NCBI GenBank assembly: GCA_959601025.1 | Contig: CAUGOD010000018.1 | Span: forward strand, 1 to 57,437 | Direction of reading: 5' to 3' | DNA from: an uncultured Oscillospiraceae bacterium | Lineage (GTDB): Bacteria; Bacillota; Clostridia; Oscillospirales; Acutalibacteraceae | Length of the DNA stretch: 57,437 nucleotides | Shown here: piece by piece, positions 57,384 through 57,437 of the stretch | How the letters are laid out: each line of letters starts with the position of its first letter | How positions within the stretch are numbered: the stretch's first letter is position 1 | The notes under the pieces: model-generated | The model's database searches: none | What the model was told of the DNA's origin: nothing | What the model saw: only the letters and a program-made list of their open reading frames with translations | Position numbers and translations under genes: made by a program

Positions 57384-57437
57384 TGAACTGCACCCCATTA
57401 GTTAGACAAGTATGATATACTTGTACTAAGGAATGGG
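57384..57437 (+). mobile_element. Left end of an IS3-like element (partial)
   Basis: TGAACTGCACCCCATTAGTT at 57384 has the look of the terminal inverted repeat of IS3-family (IS150-like) elements, which start TGxACTGCxCCCxxxxAGTTxGACA. It is followed by a perfect inverted repeat ACAAGTAT-GAT-ATACTTGT (57406-57424) and a TATACT box that would suit the element's own promoter. The rest lies outside the window, so transposase genes cannot be checked. It sits 26 nt after the stop of the penicillin-binding protein gene. Confidence 0.55.

Noticed and set aside
1..57437. tRNA, rRNA or tmRNA genes
   Set aside because: I looked for tRNA arms with CCA ends and for rRNA motifs on both strands by eye; none was recognised.

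Overview
The window is 57.4 kb of GC-rich chromosomal DNA that most resembles a low-GC-phylum but GC-rich anaerobe of the Clostridia (Oscillospiraceae/Ruminococcaceae-like). The reasons are: strong AGGAGG-type ribosome sites with frequent GTG/TTG starts; TTGACA-17-TATAAT promoters; a spoIID homologue (spore-forming lineage); a type A RNase P RNA; a FeoB-associated Cys-rich peptide; DUF1848 and Clostridia-type ADP-ribosylglycohydrolase families; and a YidC/teichoic-acid-type enzyme. This taxonomic call is inference. I recognise 53 protein genes, one certain RNA gene (rnpB), one strong candidate structured RNA just upstream of it, several sigma-A promoters, many intrinsic terminators, a small dispersed repeat family, and the edge of an IS3-like element at the right end.

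Layout. 1-9.9 kb: fucO-type lactaldehyde reductase; an ImmR/ImmA-like repressor-protease pair divergent from a small HTH gene; spoIID; citrate synthase; a membrane protein; then a minus-strand unit encoding a YidC insertase fused to a CDP-glycerol glycerophosphotransferase domain, with a long structured leader. 10-14.5 kb: a tandem repeat cluster, an OmpR/histidine kinase pair, a GNAT enzyme and a histidine phosphatase. 14.8-19.8 kb: a minus-strand operon of ECF sigma factor, membrane-anchored anti-sigma candidate, VWA lipoprotein, two paralogous small membrane proteins, a lipoprotein and a membrane protein. 20-23.7 kb: GNAT, candidate ncRNA, rnpB, a small-molecule kinase and a Gfo/Idh oxidoreductase. 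23.8-29.2 kb: two ABC exporter half-transporters with an unusual N-terminal domain plus Zn ribbon, with a DUF1854 gene between them.

29.3-37.2 kb: an XRE regulator divergent from a SLOG-type gene around matched operator-like repeats, followed by a compact run of nucleic-acid maintenance genes (AlkD-like, DUF1848, CCA-adding enzyme, an HExxH protein, RtcB RNA ligase) and an XRE-ADP-ribosylglycohydrolase fusion. 37.2-46 kb: FeoB-associated peptide, FMN reductase, aspartate carbamoyltransferase carrying a PyrI-like zinc tail, murD, two M42 aminopeptidases, two GNATs and a PLP-dependent aluminium-resistance-family enzyme. 46-57.4 kb: second copy of the repeat cluster, flavodoxin-like reductase, two tiny paralogues, a large membrane-anchored unknown, trkA-trkH potassium uptake, an HTH membrane protein, a MATE exporter, a class B penicillin-binding protein, and the left end of an IS3-like element.

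The most interesting items are the hairpin repeat family with an extended -10 box and covarying stems, the promoter- and terminator-bounded structured RNA upstream of rnpB, the YidC-glycerophosphotransferase fusion with its riboswitch-like leader, and the nucleic-acid repair cluster ending in an HTH-ADP-ribosylglycohydrolase. No CRISPR array, tRNA or rRNA was found. All family calls are from reading the translated sequence; no database search was run.
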